The notes beneath the pieces were generated by a model. The model was not told where the DNA came from, did no database searches, and saw only the letters and a list, made by a program, of their open reading frames with translations. Shown piece by piece: positions 22,401 through 34,650 of a stretch of DNA of 64,000 bases (positions within the stretch are counted from its first letter, which is position 1; every line of letters starts with the position of its first letter). This stretch comes from Amblyornis subalaris (Eukaryota > Chordata > Aves > Passeriformes > Ptilonorhynchidae). The DNA lies in the NCBI GenBank assembly GCA_018881555.1, contig JACAXG010000025.1, forward strand, positions 7,137,899 through 7,201,898. The letters are read 5' to 3'. The translations under genes were made by a program, and so were the position numbers.

Positions 22401-24652
22401 GTTACAGAACCTGTTCTCCATCTCTCATCTCCCGTGTGCTGAGCAGCTTGGCTTGTTCTCAGAAGTGCTTACGCATGACAGAGGATTACTTGCTCCATCT
22501 AAGAGATGAGGCCTTCTTCATGCTGTTATTTAAAGTTTAAAGAAAAGTGGAGTGTCTTAAAAAGGTAATTAAAGAAGACCCAACAGCAACCCAAACTCTT
22601 CTTTAATATCTTTAGTTTCACTTCCACATGCTGTGTATCTTGTTCTACCAGTTTCAATGCTCTTGCAAAACAGTTGCACAATGACTTCCTTTTAGCAAGC
22701 AGCAGAATTAAATTCGAGCTCACCTAATTGGATGTACCTTTTCTAAGATGTGCTGAGTTTCCAATAAACTCTGCAGACCCCTCTTTTCCTTGTGCCTTTT
22801 CATTGCTATGACTTTTGGAACAAATAGTCATGGACATCGTCATATACAGCAACCACAGAGACATGGGAGCTGGCTGCAGCCTGAAAATACCAACTCATCC
22901 CCTATCCAATTACCTTTTTCATGCCTGACTTTCTGCACATTGGCAATTTATAAAAAGATCTAGGCTTTTGCCAGAGTTTTGATCCAAAGTGTTTACAGTA
23001 GTATTAAAAAATCTCCCACTGTGAAGTGTTACTAAAAGCTAAGTCTGTTGTAAAGGCCAGTGTCCAATTGAAATTCCCCCTTCAAATAAAAACATGTTTG
23101 TGCCAGTTTGCTGGAATAAAGAGGGCACAGCAAACTATTTTGGAATTGTCTGTCCTTCAGTGACTCTGCTGGAAATGTTTGTGTGCCTTATGATCCTCTC
23201 CCCTCAGTGTGGAATAACTTCCACTCCCATGCTTCACGATGATCTGGGCTTTGGGGTTTTTTCTTTTTTTTTCCCCCCCATGTGTGAAAGTTGACATTTA
23301 GCTAACATCTTATAAATGCTTTTTTTTTGGAAATGCTGGTCATCAAAAATGTTTGCCAAATATGACCTGAATGCAGGTGGGGAAAACTCCATACAGATTA
23401 TCAGCTACACTTGTGTTATTGCCTTATTTGAGCTCTTTCTCCCCTTACAAGCCAGACTTTGCCTAGTAACCTTCACTGGTACATGGTGTTTGTCAAGGAT
23501 AGCGATGATCAGTGGCTGTGGCAATGTTTAACTGAGAATGCAAGACCGTTAAGCTATTTAAGAAGTTCTTGCCACAATGACTACATTTTAGAAAGTACCA
23601 CCTGGAAGGAGTGTACTGAGCTTATTGGGGACTTTTTATCCCCATTAATTTGTAAAACAAAATGACTACTAAAAGCTTAGAACCCATCCCTGCCTTTGTA
23701 CTTTCCATTTGACTCCCTCCTGGTGATGAAACAACAGCTACTCACAGGTGAACTGAGGGCCTCGAGAGAGAAACTTGTTAAAATTTTAATAATGTCTCGC
23801 CTATATTTATAATTCTGTAAAGATGAGCTGAGGTGAGCAAGCCAAAGAATCTGCCATGTTGCATCAGAGCCTTTGATCCAAATGACCATTGTGGAAACAG
23901 TACATGCTTATGCTGCACAAATCTCCCTAAACCCAACAAAAACACATGTGAGATTGTCTGTGCTGTACTGGGGAACGATTGCTGCCAGGTAACTTCAGCT
24001 GCTGTTAAGTGGGAGCAGCTCTGTGATGGGAGGCTGAGAAACAGCCAGTGAAGGTGGTGGTAGATTGACCTGATGCTTCCTGGGACTTTGAGAGCAACAC
24101 TGAGGCAGGTGCATTTGTTGCTGGCAGTGNTGAGGCTACAAACTGCTCCCTGCTGTGTGGTAGCTGTGAGTCTCCCGGGTCTTATCAGCAGCTCACACCA
24201 CACAGAGACCTCCTGCCTGATAGAGATGCTCAGCTGCGAGAGGCTGCCTCACAGCTGTGTTTTCTTCACCTTGTGCTTCTTTGACAAGAAGGAGGGGCTG
24301 TACAGATGGTAAATTTGTTTTCCAAGCTAAATGAAAACTGTAATTTCAAGCTTGCTTGCCTTGGCACTTCTCACAGCTTTCCAGTTTACAGGGATACTGG
24401 CAGGGTGCTCATCAGGGAGGGAAATATTTTGGTCATCCCACAATAAGGTGAGGTGACTGTTCCAGGTAGTGCAGTGGCTCAGCAGCAAGGCTCCTCATTG
24501 CTGGGTTCTGCTCAGGTGACAGAGCCACACAGTTTAACACTCAGTTTGTTGTACTACTACATTGTCCCCAGACTGCCACAAACAGCTCCAGCAAAATCAG
24601 GCCACTTGGCCTCAGAAGTTTCTTTTCCCCTATGCCTCACTCTACTCTTCAT

Positions 24653-24684
24653 GTAGCTACCCTGTATTATTACAGGGTAGCTAC
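24653..24684. repeat. Perfect 14-bp hairpin with 4-nt loop
   Basis: GTAGCTACCCTGTA (24653-24666), loop TTAT, and the exact complement TACAGGGTAGCTAC (24671-24684). The stem is too short for a typical pre-miRNA and lies in gene-free DNA. Confidence 0.9.
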
Positions 24685-24689
24685 CCAGT

Positions 24690-27600
24690 TGATGCAAGAA
24701 TATTTTACATCACTGCTACGTCTCTTTTGACAAAGGAATGAGGCCCAGTCTTCCTAAAAAGGTGCCAGTTTCAAAACATAAAGAACATCTCAGAAGCGAG
24801 ACAAGCCTTGGGAACCACACCAGGTAGCCCTTTTCCCTCTGCGTCTGAGTTAGTCACACATCCAAGCTCACAGTCCTGTCAGGACATAACCCACCCAGCT
24901 GCATGGTCTCCCAGCCTCCAGCACTACTGTCCATGAGGAAAGAAAAATCATAAAGTGCAAATGTTTGAGTCACAAACAAAGGGTGGGTGAGTAGGATTAG
25001 GCGAGGCTGTGCTGACTAACCCACCCCAGCAACAGGCAAGTATTGCTTCCAATTTGTCCTGAAGGAAATGGATCTGGCTGTGTTGAAGCTCAAGGTGGTG
25101 TTGGAGGGTGCAAAAACACCTTAACTCTGATCCTGGGCTACCCTGCCAAAATGGCATCCCCGGCCTGGATCTGTCTGGATTTACACAGAGACATCACAAA
25201 ATCAATGATAAAAAGCAAACCATGGCTGTATCATTCTTGCTATTGCATCTGACAGTCAAATCCCTTGAGGCAGAAACAATTTATGTGTGGCCCAAAATGA
25301 CTCATTAGGAACTGTTTCAAACAATCGGTGTCTCTGTATTGAAAAGGCAAGTCCTGATGAAACTGGCAAGGACACAATTTCAGATTACTTTATACTCTGC
25401 TGTGTAAAGCTGTACGCAGGGTTAATGACAGTTTAGGACTAATTGTGTATCTCTGGCAATTTGCAGAGACACAGTTGTCTGACTAGAATCTTGTTCCTGC
25501 TTTTAACATTTCTAGTTCTTGAAAAACAAAACAACTGGAAATTAGAGCACTGCTTTCTCAAACGACTTTATCTGGGCTTTCAGGGTAAGATACAATTAAG
25601 TGTTTAATTGCGAGGCCCTGTATGGACAGTGTAAAATTTATGTGTCCCCAACCACAGTGCAGTCTCCCCCAGATTAAAGTGCAATGGCTGTTTGCTAGCA
25701 ACCAGCAGTGCCAAAATAACTCCTTGGAGCAGCAGGCTTACAGCTGGCTGACGCTGGGCTGGGAGGAAATGAGACGGTCAGGGCACCTTTAGCAGTAAAG
25801 CAGCTTACCTGCTCAGTCACGCTCACAAACAGATGCAGAAATACAAAAGCATGGCTTCTTATCACAAGCAACATGTGTGAGCGGGGTCTGAGACCTGGCT
25901 GCTTTGAATTTCCAGGAATTAGCTGTGTTAAGATAAACCCCTGTGTGGGCAAGGCCTGCTGTTAACTCTCTTTTGTGTGTGTGTGTGCTGAGATACAGAT
26001 AGCTCTGAAGAAAGAGCATTTGGTGCTGTAGATTCTGGTCTCAGCTTCAGCAAGATAAAAACAACTTTTAAGCAGCAATTGTTCAGTGAAGGGCATTTGT
26101 TCAGTGCAAGGGAGAAATGGTTGATAAATTTCANTTTTCATTTACAATGGCTTTAAATGCCTTAGAGTAGTAACATGGATTTTAAATTCTGACCATTATT
26201 GAAATTAATTGTAGAATTTTAACTGACTTCCATCTGATTAAAATGACAACTTGAATTTACAAATATCCAAGTGGCGTTCTTCAGGGCATGGAAAAATAAT
26301 TTCCANGAGGATTAAATAAATGTACAATGACATCCAAAGTCCTTGTTCTCAGCTTATTTTGAATGACTGGTGTGGTTTGGTTGAACTTTCTGCTCTTCAC
26401 TCTTCTAATGATTACCAGCAGGACCATTCATCCTGATACACTAGCACAGCTGGACTGTTGGTGGGAAGAGAGTCAAGGCCCTGGGAGCATCTCCTCTCCT
26501 GGAAGTTTTTGCTGCCTGGACATGGGTTGAGTTTGAGCTGCTCCTCAGCAAAGTGCAAATTTAAATTGAAGCTGAATTTTTTTTTCAGTTGCAATTAGAA
26601 GACACCTCAATTGGTAAACATGCTTGTATTTCATGTGCTTGCAGGTTTCCAAAAGCCTAAACTTGGTGTCCCAAACAGTTCAACCTATTTGACCAGACTG
26701 ACCCCAACTCTGGTTCGTACCCTCTCTGGGGAAACTTTTGCTTAAGTTTCAGTTCCTCTAGATATACACAGTTTTCCAGGAGCTTGTCTTTCCCCAAAGA
26801 GCTATAATTGAATACTGGTGAAGGGCATGTATAACTTTCCTTAAAANTGGTGTTTCAGCACATGGCACTGGGGGATTTGTGTGCAAGACAAGAGATGGTG
26901 CTGTGTTCAGGAATAGTTTGACTCCCTAGACTTGTGGTTTGCAAGGAAATCTGAAGCTATTTGGCTTGGGGCCTCTTCCCGCAATTTTCTTAAATCTGTT
27001 ATTTTTATATGCTGCATGCTTTTCTTCTTGTGCAGCCACAGTTTGCCCAGGAAGGCACACCATTTTTCCACAAACTCAGACTGAGAGTGGAGAGAGCCTC
27101 TGAGGNTTTCGATGGGAACCAGCCCCATGAGAGCTGGTGTCAGTATTGATTAGAACTCAGAGGGCTCAGAGGGTTTCCCATCGTTATTCCATGGAGCAGT
27201 CCAGAGCAGGACCTTTTACTAACGCATTTCTTAATGATTTTCTGGGTGCCACCGGATCCTCTAACTAAGACACTGAGAATTGGGCACCTAGAAGAAGACT
27301 GCTAGCAGAGACAGAAAAAAACAAAGACAAATAGAGTGGAGCCTTTTGAAACATGTTTTCCCTGTGGGAATTCTGACAACAGTTGTACAAACACTCAGAT
27401 GGCAGCTGCATGTGCCCTGTATCCGATGGGCTCAGTTCCCTGCCAGGTCACACAGAGCTATGACCATAAGCTTTGCTAACCTGCTTCTCCTCAGTTCCTG
27501 CTCAAGGACCTTCCCCTGCCTTGCTCCTCCAGTGGGGATAACATGCCTTGGCACTCAGGGCCAAGTGCCAGACTCAGGAGTTGCCCAAAGTNTTGTTGTA

Positions 27601-27920
27601 TTTGAAGAATGTGGCATTTGGGATCTCCAATGTCCTTCTTAAAAGCACTCTTAATGTTTCAGTTCATCTTATGATGTTTGCCACTGCTGAGAAATCAGGC
27701 CTTGCTGTTGATTTTTATATGTGTATGCCTACGTACGGATGAGACGAGAGTAATTCCTGAAGGGAACTATTTCCTTCCTCAGTTCCACCAGAGATTGCCA
27801 CGAGTCCCAAGGACTGCCTTCCCAACAGCAGCCATGAAAGAAAAACACCTCCAAAAGAAACAGACATGTAAAAATGCCCAACTTTAGCCTGCAGAAAAAC
27901 AGGCTTGGACCTTTTTTTCT
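24690..27920. other. Intergenic DNA; no gene recognised
   Basis: A (TG)7 run lies at 25974-25987. Five isolated n bases occur between 26134 and 27592. No long frame, CpG island or repeat family was recognised. Confidence 0.6.
25974..25987. repeat. (TG)7 microsatellite
   Basis: Seven uninterrupted TG units in intergenic DNA. Confidence 0.9.
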
Positions 27921-28241
27921 CTACAAACTACCTGAAGGGAGGTTGTAGCCAGGTGGGGGTTGGTCTCTTCTCCCAAGACATGACGAGGAAGTGGCCTCAT
28001 GTTGTGCCAGGGAAGATTTAGGTTGGATACTGGGAAAAATTTCTTCACTGAAAGGGTGGTCAGGCATTGGAACAGGCTGCCCAGGAAAGCGGTGGGATCA
28101 CCATCCCTGGCAGTATTCAAGAGGCATGTGGGTGTGGCATTTTGGGACATGATTTAGTGGTGAACACGGCGGTGCTGGGTTAACAGCTGGACTCGGTGAT
28201 CTTAAAAGTATTTCATGACCTTAGTGATTCTACGATTTTAT
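27921..28241 (+). mobile_element. CR1 LINE 3' end (avian type), sense orientation
   Basis: The sequence closely follows the avian CR1 3' region: CTACAAACTACCTGAAGGGA at the left, 'ttcttcactgaaagggtggtcaggcattgg' in the middle, 'ggaacaggctgcccagg', 'catccctggcagta' and 'ggactcggtgatctta' to the right. It ends in the CR1-type terminal octamer region (GATTCTACGATTTTATG). At about 320 bp it is the usual 5'-truncated copy, too short to code. Its relatively good preservation is the strongest evidence that the genome is avian. Confidence 0.93.
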
Positions 28242-28429
28242 GCTGCATTTTCGTTGCTTGTAAGAGTAAAATTTCTCCTGCAATTCCTGAGATCCTACAA
28301 GCACCTCATCCCACTGTCACGTCAAACCCTCACAGAATTCCTGACACAGCCTGAGAGCACCAGGCTGGCACTGAGGCTGTTTTGCAAAGGCTCAGTGGCC
28401 ATTTAAAGACTTGAAGGTAGTTACGGCTG

Positions 28430-29050
28430 ATGAGAGCGGCGGGAGAGCGCTGAAAGCCCGGCCCAGAGCAAAGACAAACATCCTCCTGGCCGCAGGTCCA
28501 GGCACCCGCGGGGGCCCTGGGCTGCTCCGGCTGGTGTTCCAAAACCGGTTCTGAGGCAGCAAATGTCCGGCTCTTCTTAGGCCTCTGTTTAACCCGGCCC
28601 GCTGCCGGCTGCCCTGACAAAACCCGGTGTGTCCCTCCCAGGGTGACCCCATCCACTCCCGTGTCCCGAGCCCCGTGTCCCCGCGGCAGGGGAGCTCGGC
28701 TCCGGCCGTTCCCGTCCCCCGGAGCCCGGGACAGGGCGGTTTCCCCGCCGTGCCGCGTCGCGGTGCCCCGCAGGTGCCCGCGGCAGGGCGCCCGTGGCCG
28801 AGGGGCCGGCGCCATCTCCTGGGCGCGGCTGAGGGGGCACAGCCGGGCTGCGGAACACCCGCACCGCGGCCGGGAGGGCACATCCGAGTACAGTCGGTGG
28901 TGCGGGCGAACCCCGGTGGACGGCGCTCAGGAGCAGCCGAAGGAACAACCAGTTTGCCTCAGCCTGGGAGCCCCGCTGCGCTGCCAGCAGCTTGGAGGAG
29001 AGGCGACCACCCAGAAAACGCCTAAGTGTTCTGTTGTTTCCATCTGTGCT
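28430..29050. promoter_or_regulatory. Orphan CpG island
   Basis: About 620 bp of GC-rich DNA with dense CpG (for example GCCGTGCCGCGTCGCGG near 28749 and CACCGCGGCCGGGAGGG near 28862) stand alone in moderate-GC intergenic sequence, 10 kb beyond the end of EAF2. Frames of 119-183 codons on both strands overlap one another and show no recognisable domains, so they look like a by-product of GC content. A perfect-consensus splice donor on the plus strand (TGG|GTAAGTA, GT at 29434) lies about 400 bp beyond. It may be the promoter of an unrecognised transcript; direction and product are unknown. Confidence 0.7.
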
Positions 29051-32000
29051 GTCCTCGCTTTCCTCACTTGGTAACGTGGGCTTTTAGCCCTTCCAGGCTG
29101 GTGTTTCTCTACCCCCTCAGTTCGGAGCAGAGAGCCCAGCGTGGTCCCAGGAGCTCTGCCAGCTGTGGAAGAACGTGCTGAGGGCTGACTGCTGGCGCTG
29201 GCCTGGCAAAGCCTCTCATTCGAGGTAGTGTGTGCCACATGGGCCTCGTGGCCTTGGGACTCCTTGGACTTGCTCTGCCTAGCAGAATGCTAACGGTGAG
29301 AACACGGGAAAGAAGATGTACCAATCTCATTAATGTCAGGCTGCCACAGGGAGGGTGCTTTTCCTGGGCGAAGGTGATGGGACGTGTGCTGTGCCTGCTC
29401 ACCGCCCTGTTAGACACACGTTCTAAGGCCTGGGTAAGTACCTCGACCCTGTCCCGAGCGTGAGCCAGAGCTCTGCTCCCTATTTCCAGGCAGGATTTGG
29501 CTTGTGCCAGGCAGGTCAGAGCTTGGGACTGGTGGACTTGCTCCCGTCCATTCAGGCATGCCCACAGAGTCTGTGGAGGTGTCCAATAGAGATCTTATTT
29601 GCACTTAAGAGTCTCCCGAATTCAGTGGCTCTCAATGAGGAGGGTGTAACACTCAGTCATTGCTAAGCATGGACTGAAGGTGGGCTTCTGGGGAGCAGGA
29701 TTTAGCAGTCGTGCTGAGATTTCATAGAGCTGTAGGAGTTAGGAAGAGGCAAGGTGCATTGCATCCTTGTTCCCTCAGTTTACTCAGGGTCAGGCTCAAG
29801 AGGTTTTCATGGTTTTATCTGATGGATGAAAAGGAATCTCATCAGTACATCCTTACTCTGATGACTGCTACTCTGCAGGGAAGGAGATGGTCTGCATTGA
29901 GTGAGGCAACCAAGTAACCACTGAGAAACAGGAGATTTGCACAAATGAATTGCGTTCCTTGGCTAATATACCCTGATGAATAAAGTCTGGCCTAGATAAG
30001 CTTTGGAAATGCTACTGTGGGAATGAAGAGTGAATGTCATGGAGTCACTGCCTCCGTGCATTTGAAAGGGACTAGCGCTTTCNGTCCCATCCTTCCAGCT
30101 GTCTTCCCAGACTGCAAGCCCTCTGCTCCAAGGACTGTCTCTCACTAGGTGTGGGGATGACATCCTGCGCAAATCAGTTGTTGTATCTGGTGCTTTTAGG
30201 CACCAGAGAGCATTTTTGCTAATGATTATTCCTCGCGTGGACCCCTGTGGTGGTGCTTCTGTTGAAAAACAGGAAACTGTAGAAATAAATCTCTTCCTCT
30301 CTAGGGTGTTTTGTGGTTCATCCAGAGTTGCAATGCAAGGGATCACTTTTGCCATTGGCTTGTTGTGACTGTAGGCAAGTAATTTCCTCTCTGGACGAAC
30401 TTCATGTCTCTGAAGGTCTGAGAAGCCTGTTTTTGACACGAAAAATTGGGTGCGGAATCGCTTCTGTAGTGGTAAAGGAGTGTTTTGTTCTTGTTTAGTT
30501 GTCTTTTATTATTTACCACATCACAAGACGAAAATGGTGGAGGTCATCAGCATAGGGGGAAGTGCATTTTGAGGAATACTCATTTAACTGGAAAATAGAG
30601 TTTTGCAGAAAAAAATTATTTCTGAATCTGCGTTGAGTTCATTTAATTGTTTGGGGCAAAAATGAAGAGGGAGAACTTTTTTGAGGAAGGTTTTGTTCTG
30701 AGAGCCTCAAAATAAAATGTGAGAGATTTTGTTGAAAGTTATGTTTGTTTAAATCACTGCAATTTCTGGGGAGGAAAATGGGATGTAGTGTGGTGTGGAG
30801 GAGGGAAGGGCTCAGAGTTGACTGAAGAAGCCTGAGAAAAAGCCTCAAACTGAGGTCAGCCTAATTTATGGGTTGTGATAATTTCTTTACTCAGACATCA
30901 TTCAACGATCCGGGTCCTCATCATGATAAACCTGGGCTGATGAGAGGACTCCCTGATACTTTTCTTATCTCAAAGTTACAGTTTGCTGCTGCTCTCACCT
31001 GCAGGAATAATTTGGCTTGCACCTCAGCGAAGAACACAGTGGAGTGATAGCAGTTTCCAAAGAATTACTTGAAACTGATGACTGTATCTTGCAGATGGGC
31101 TGTAGGATATGGAGCGAGCCCCCAGAAGGGCTGCCTGCCTTACCTTATTCATTGAGTAGGAAGTGCTCAGCATCATCCTCTGCATACCTCTGACACAGCT
31201 TTGTCTAACTCTAAGACCCTGGGAGGGAGCCCTGCTTTCTAAGACAAACAGTGCCAGACTGAACCTTCTTTCAGTTAAGATGTGTTCCTGCTGTGTTCTA
31301 ATCTGTTTGAATTGCAGATAGATTGTCTTATGGGGAAAAGCTCCTAACAGACAAACCCTGTCTGTTAGTTTGGTAAGGAGCCGTAAAGCCCTGGAGGATG
31401 AGGGAGGAACTGCTGCAGCTATACCCCAAGATCCAAGTGGTGGCTGTGAGGTCTTTATGTTGGGAAATGCTGCTTTTTTTTTTTTTCCTTGAAACTGAGG
31501 GACAGGTCTTGGTGACTATAGTTGTTTGTGTTCGAATGTGCTGGTGGGGAAATGGAGCTGTCCTTCTGTAAGCACTTGATTAGGTCAGGAGTGTAAGAGA
31601 GGGTCAGGAGTGATAAAATATCTGGAAGACAGGTATAACATTTTCTTCAAATCCTGGCACATCCATCAAATGTGGATGAGCTCTGCAAGTGCAAAACCAC
31701 TGCTGAAGTGGGCAGACGTGAGGTTTGTGGAGCACATGCCAGTCCCGGGGCTGGCCATGCAGTGGCACTGAAAGCAAAGCTAAATCCCAGACGTCAGCTG
31801 GCAAGGTGTGTGCTGGACAAGGGAGGTGCTGGGCAGGCTCTCTTGTGCTGGCAGGGTGGAGCAGGGATATGGAAGGAATGTCAGGNCAGTTTGCAGAGCA
31901 CAGGGAACATTCTCCATCCTCTGCTATTTGGGAGTTTGCTCTGTTAGCCCAATTGCTCACAATGTGCTTCTGCGCTCCCAGCTGGCTTCCTGAGGCTGGA

Positions 32001-33744
32001 TTTCACCGGGGCTGTCACCAGAGGAAAGTGAGGGTCTTTGTTGCTTGCTCAGTTTGCCCTGCAGAATGACAGAGACTCGAGCTCTCCCTCCTGCAAAAGA
32101 GGTGTATTTTCAGCCCTCTTTTTATTCTGCCTCATCTGTCCCATGAATGAGATGCTGACTTGGCTCAAGAGTGCATCTGCAAAGCACCTGGGAGCAAAGA
32201 GAAGCTGGAGATGTAAGTGTTGTTAAAATCTCATGAAAAGAAGGGAGTGTCTGCTTGGCAAAGGTTCTCACTGTAGCTAGTGACAAAGGCAAAGATTGCC
32301 TATTGATCTTCTAAATTGCAGAGTATGCACAATGCAACAAATGGTTTTGAGCTGTTGTACTTGAAATGGCTGAAAATATTTTGATGAAATAGTTCTGTTC
32401 AGAAAATACTTCTCAAAGGGGAGGTGGTTTTGATTAAACTCTGCTTGGATCAAGGACATGCAGAGAAATGATTGCATGCTCTATTACAGTGCATAGCATG
32501 GGAGTTAACAGCACTCATCAGGGCAGCAGGAGCTGTGACAGAATGCTGAATGTGAGCTTGAATGAATGTATCCCAATTTTGAGTACCAGGCTGGGGGTTT
32601 TGTGTCAAGTTTTTATCAATTTATCCTATTGAAACTGTTCCACTTTGTAGAAGAGAAATATTCATTAGGCCTGAGAAAGCTGGGTTCAGATCCCTTTTTT
32701 GATTGAAGCTGTGTTTGTGGAGTATGAAGAAGCTCCAGCAGCAGAGATGGTGGCATCTCTGCTTGCAGAGATGTGGCAAGGTGGCAGCCTGCTTGCAGAC
32801 CCACTGAAAAGTCAACATGGTCTTGAAGAGTCTCACCCTGTCCCAGNTGATAGCCCCTCACCACTGGGGTACACATGCATTTCTTTCAGAAAGGATCTGA
32901 GAGGCCTTGTTTTTATTTTAAAATGAGATTTTTCAGAGTTGCAAAAATCTCTGTTGAGCTGGTAACCCATTTCCTACCCAATACTTGTTTCAGTAGAGCA
33001 GCCACAGGAGTGAAGTGCAGGATTTAGTGTGTGATGTGTTCATACCCATGCAGTATCTAATGGAATAGGACAATTAAACTCCAACTCAATAGGTTTGTCT
33101 AGTTTCCAGATAAATTGTAAATTGAGAACATTGCCCGGAAGGCTTGCTAGAAATCTTTGAAAATACATGAACATAAGTTTCCTTTCAAACTATATTAGGT
33201 ATTATCTGTGAAATAACCAGGTGAGCACAGAACAAGCTGAACCCCTGACCTGCTCAAATTAAAAAGTCTCTCTGCGTGAATCTGCATTAAAATAATCCCA
33301 CTGGATAGGCAGGCTCCCTTTCTGCTTTGGCTTTGCGGATCAAACACTGTGAAAACAAACANTCTCTCCAACCTTGTGCCCCATTTCAGAGCATTCCCTG
33401 CCTTGCTCTTGTGCAATAGCTTCCTCACTGGTACTCCAGCTCTCCCCCTCCCGTGTGTAAGGATAGAAGGGGTGGTGGATCAGTGCAGATGTACTGTGGG
33501 TTGCCAGCTGACTCCATTGGTGGATCACCTAGTGCCCCAGACTGTCTTAGTTAATGNGCAGTGTTGTTCGGGATGTTCCTACTGCAACGCGGGATTACTA
33601 TCTGCTTGCCCACCTTTGGTTGCCTTAAAGTACTGTTCTTTCCTCAAGGTGTCTTTAAGGAATGCAGTTATTGCAACTTGACTTCCTCTTTTTTTTCAAC
33701 CTCTGAACGAGAAATCGATTTTGCCTGGTGTGTTTCGCCTGTAA
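29051..33744. other. Intergenic or intronic DNA; no exon recognised
   Basis: A 158-codon minus-strand frame (29963-30439) and other shorter frames have no recognisable similarity. If the CpG island is a plus-strand promoter, this would be an intron. Confidence 0.5.
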
Positions 33745-34650
33745 ATGAGCAGAGGACTCATAGGGGTTTCAATTAGCAGTGGTCTGCACTCTACNTCTAC
33801 CACCTCTGCAGCAGTGAGAGACTATGGTGTGCAAACAGACCTGGAAGAAGCCTCTTCCTTGTCCTGTGAGGTCCTGTGGCTTTATGTAAGAGAGTCCCTG
33901 AGACAGGAAGGGATGGAACCAAAGGGACTTTGTCCTAAAATACAAGCCAAACCTGCTTGGGATGCAGAATGCTGGGTTTTTTTCACTGCTAGGTCCATGC
34001 CTCTTGCCAGGTGGGAAGGTGCAGGCAAAAACCTCAGCTCCTGGCAGTCACAGCCCAGCTGCCTGTGTGTTACATCAGCATTCCCCTCACCTAACAGGTA
34101 TATTGCTTTCCTCCTCTGCTGTCTGTCTCTGATTGATGCTGTCNTTTGTGTATTGAGACAACCAGAGCCTATAAATCCTTCCAAATACCCTGTTATTAAA
34201 AAGGGATCTCACCTTCAGCTTCAGGGTGGGGAGACGGGCTCATTATGCTGCTGTTTGTTAGCTGTGCTTGTGCAGGCAGTGTCTCCTGAGGCCAGAGATA
34301 GCGCTGGGGTGTGTGGTGTAACACGGTCAGTGAGTAGGTCGCATGTGTCAAAAGGCGTCTCGAGAGCAGGCAGAGATTTCAAAGGCAGCAGCCTGCAGAA
34401 ATTGAGATATTTGCAGCTTCACTGTGGGGGTGGCAACGTGGAGACAGGCATTTGTGACTTCCAGGTGACTGCTCTCTCCAGAGCAGTTCGGAGCGATGGC
34501 ACCAACCCAAGGACCCTTTGTTGTTGTTCCTTTCCTGTGGCTGAGGGTGGAGATGGGTGTAAAACCAGAGGCCCAGCTTGGCAGGTGCTAAGCCTGCCTC
34601 ACAGAGCCTGTTGCAGTGCTGTTTTGCCGGGACAGAAACAGGCAGTATGA
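33745..34650 (+). other. 301-codon open frame of unknown significance
   Basis: This is the longest uninterrupted ATG-to-stop frame in the window and is placed in single-exon form. The predicted product is rich in Ser, Cys and Gly, has no signal peptide, transmembrane run, repeat or motif that I recognise, and two codons contain n. Minus-strand frames of 96-100 codons overlap it, which suggests that the stretch is simply poor in stop triplets. I do not assert that it is a gene. Confidence 0.2.

Larger units (their letters stand above)
18381..24640. other. Intergenic DNA downstream of EAF2; no gene recognised
   Basis: The longest open frames are 114 and 141 codons and have no recognisable similarity. 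A tandem-like pair of 15-bp direct repeats lies at 18987-19020 and a 9-bp hairpin at 19387-19408. I searched by eye for exons of SLC15A2, the next gene in human, and found none. Confidence 0.6.

Noticed and set aside
28330..28883. Overlapping 183- and 163-codon minus-strand frames in the CpG island
   Set aside because: They overlap each other and plus-strand frames of 132-143 codons. High GC lowers stop density, and the Arg/Pro/Gly-rich products show no recognisable domain.
29963..30439. 158-codon minus-strand frame
   Set aside because: Contains an n codon, shows no similarity and sits in unremarkable DNA.
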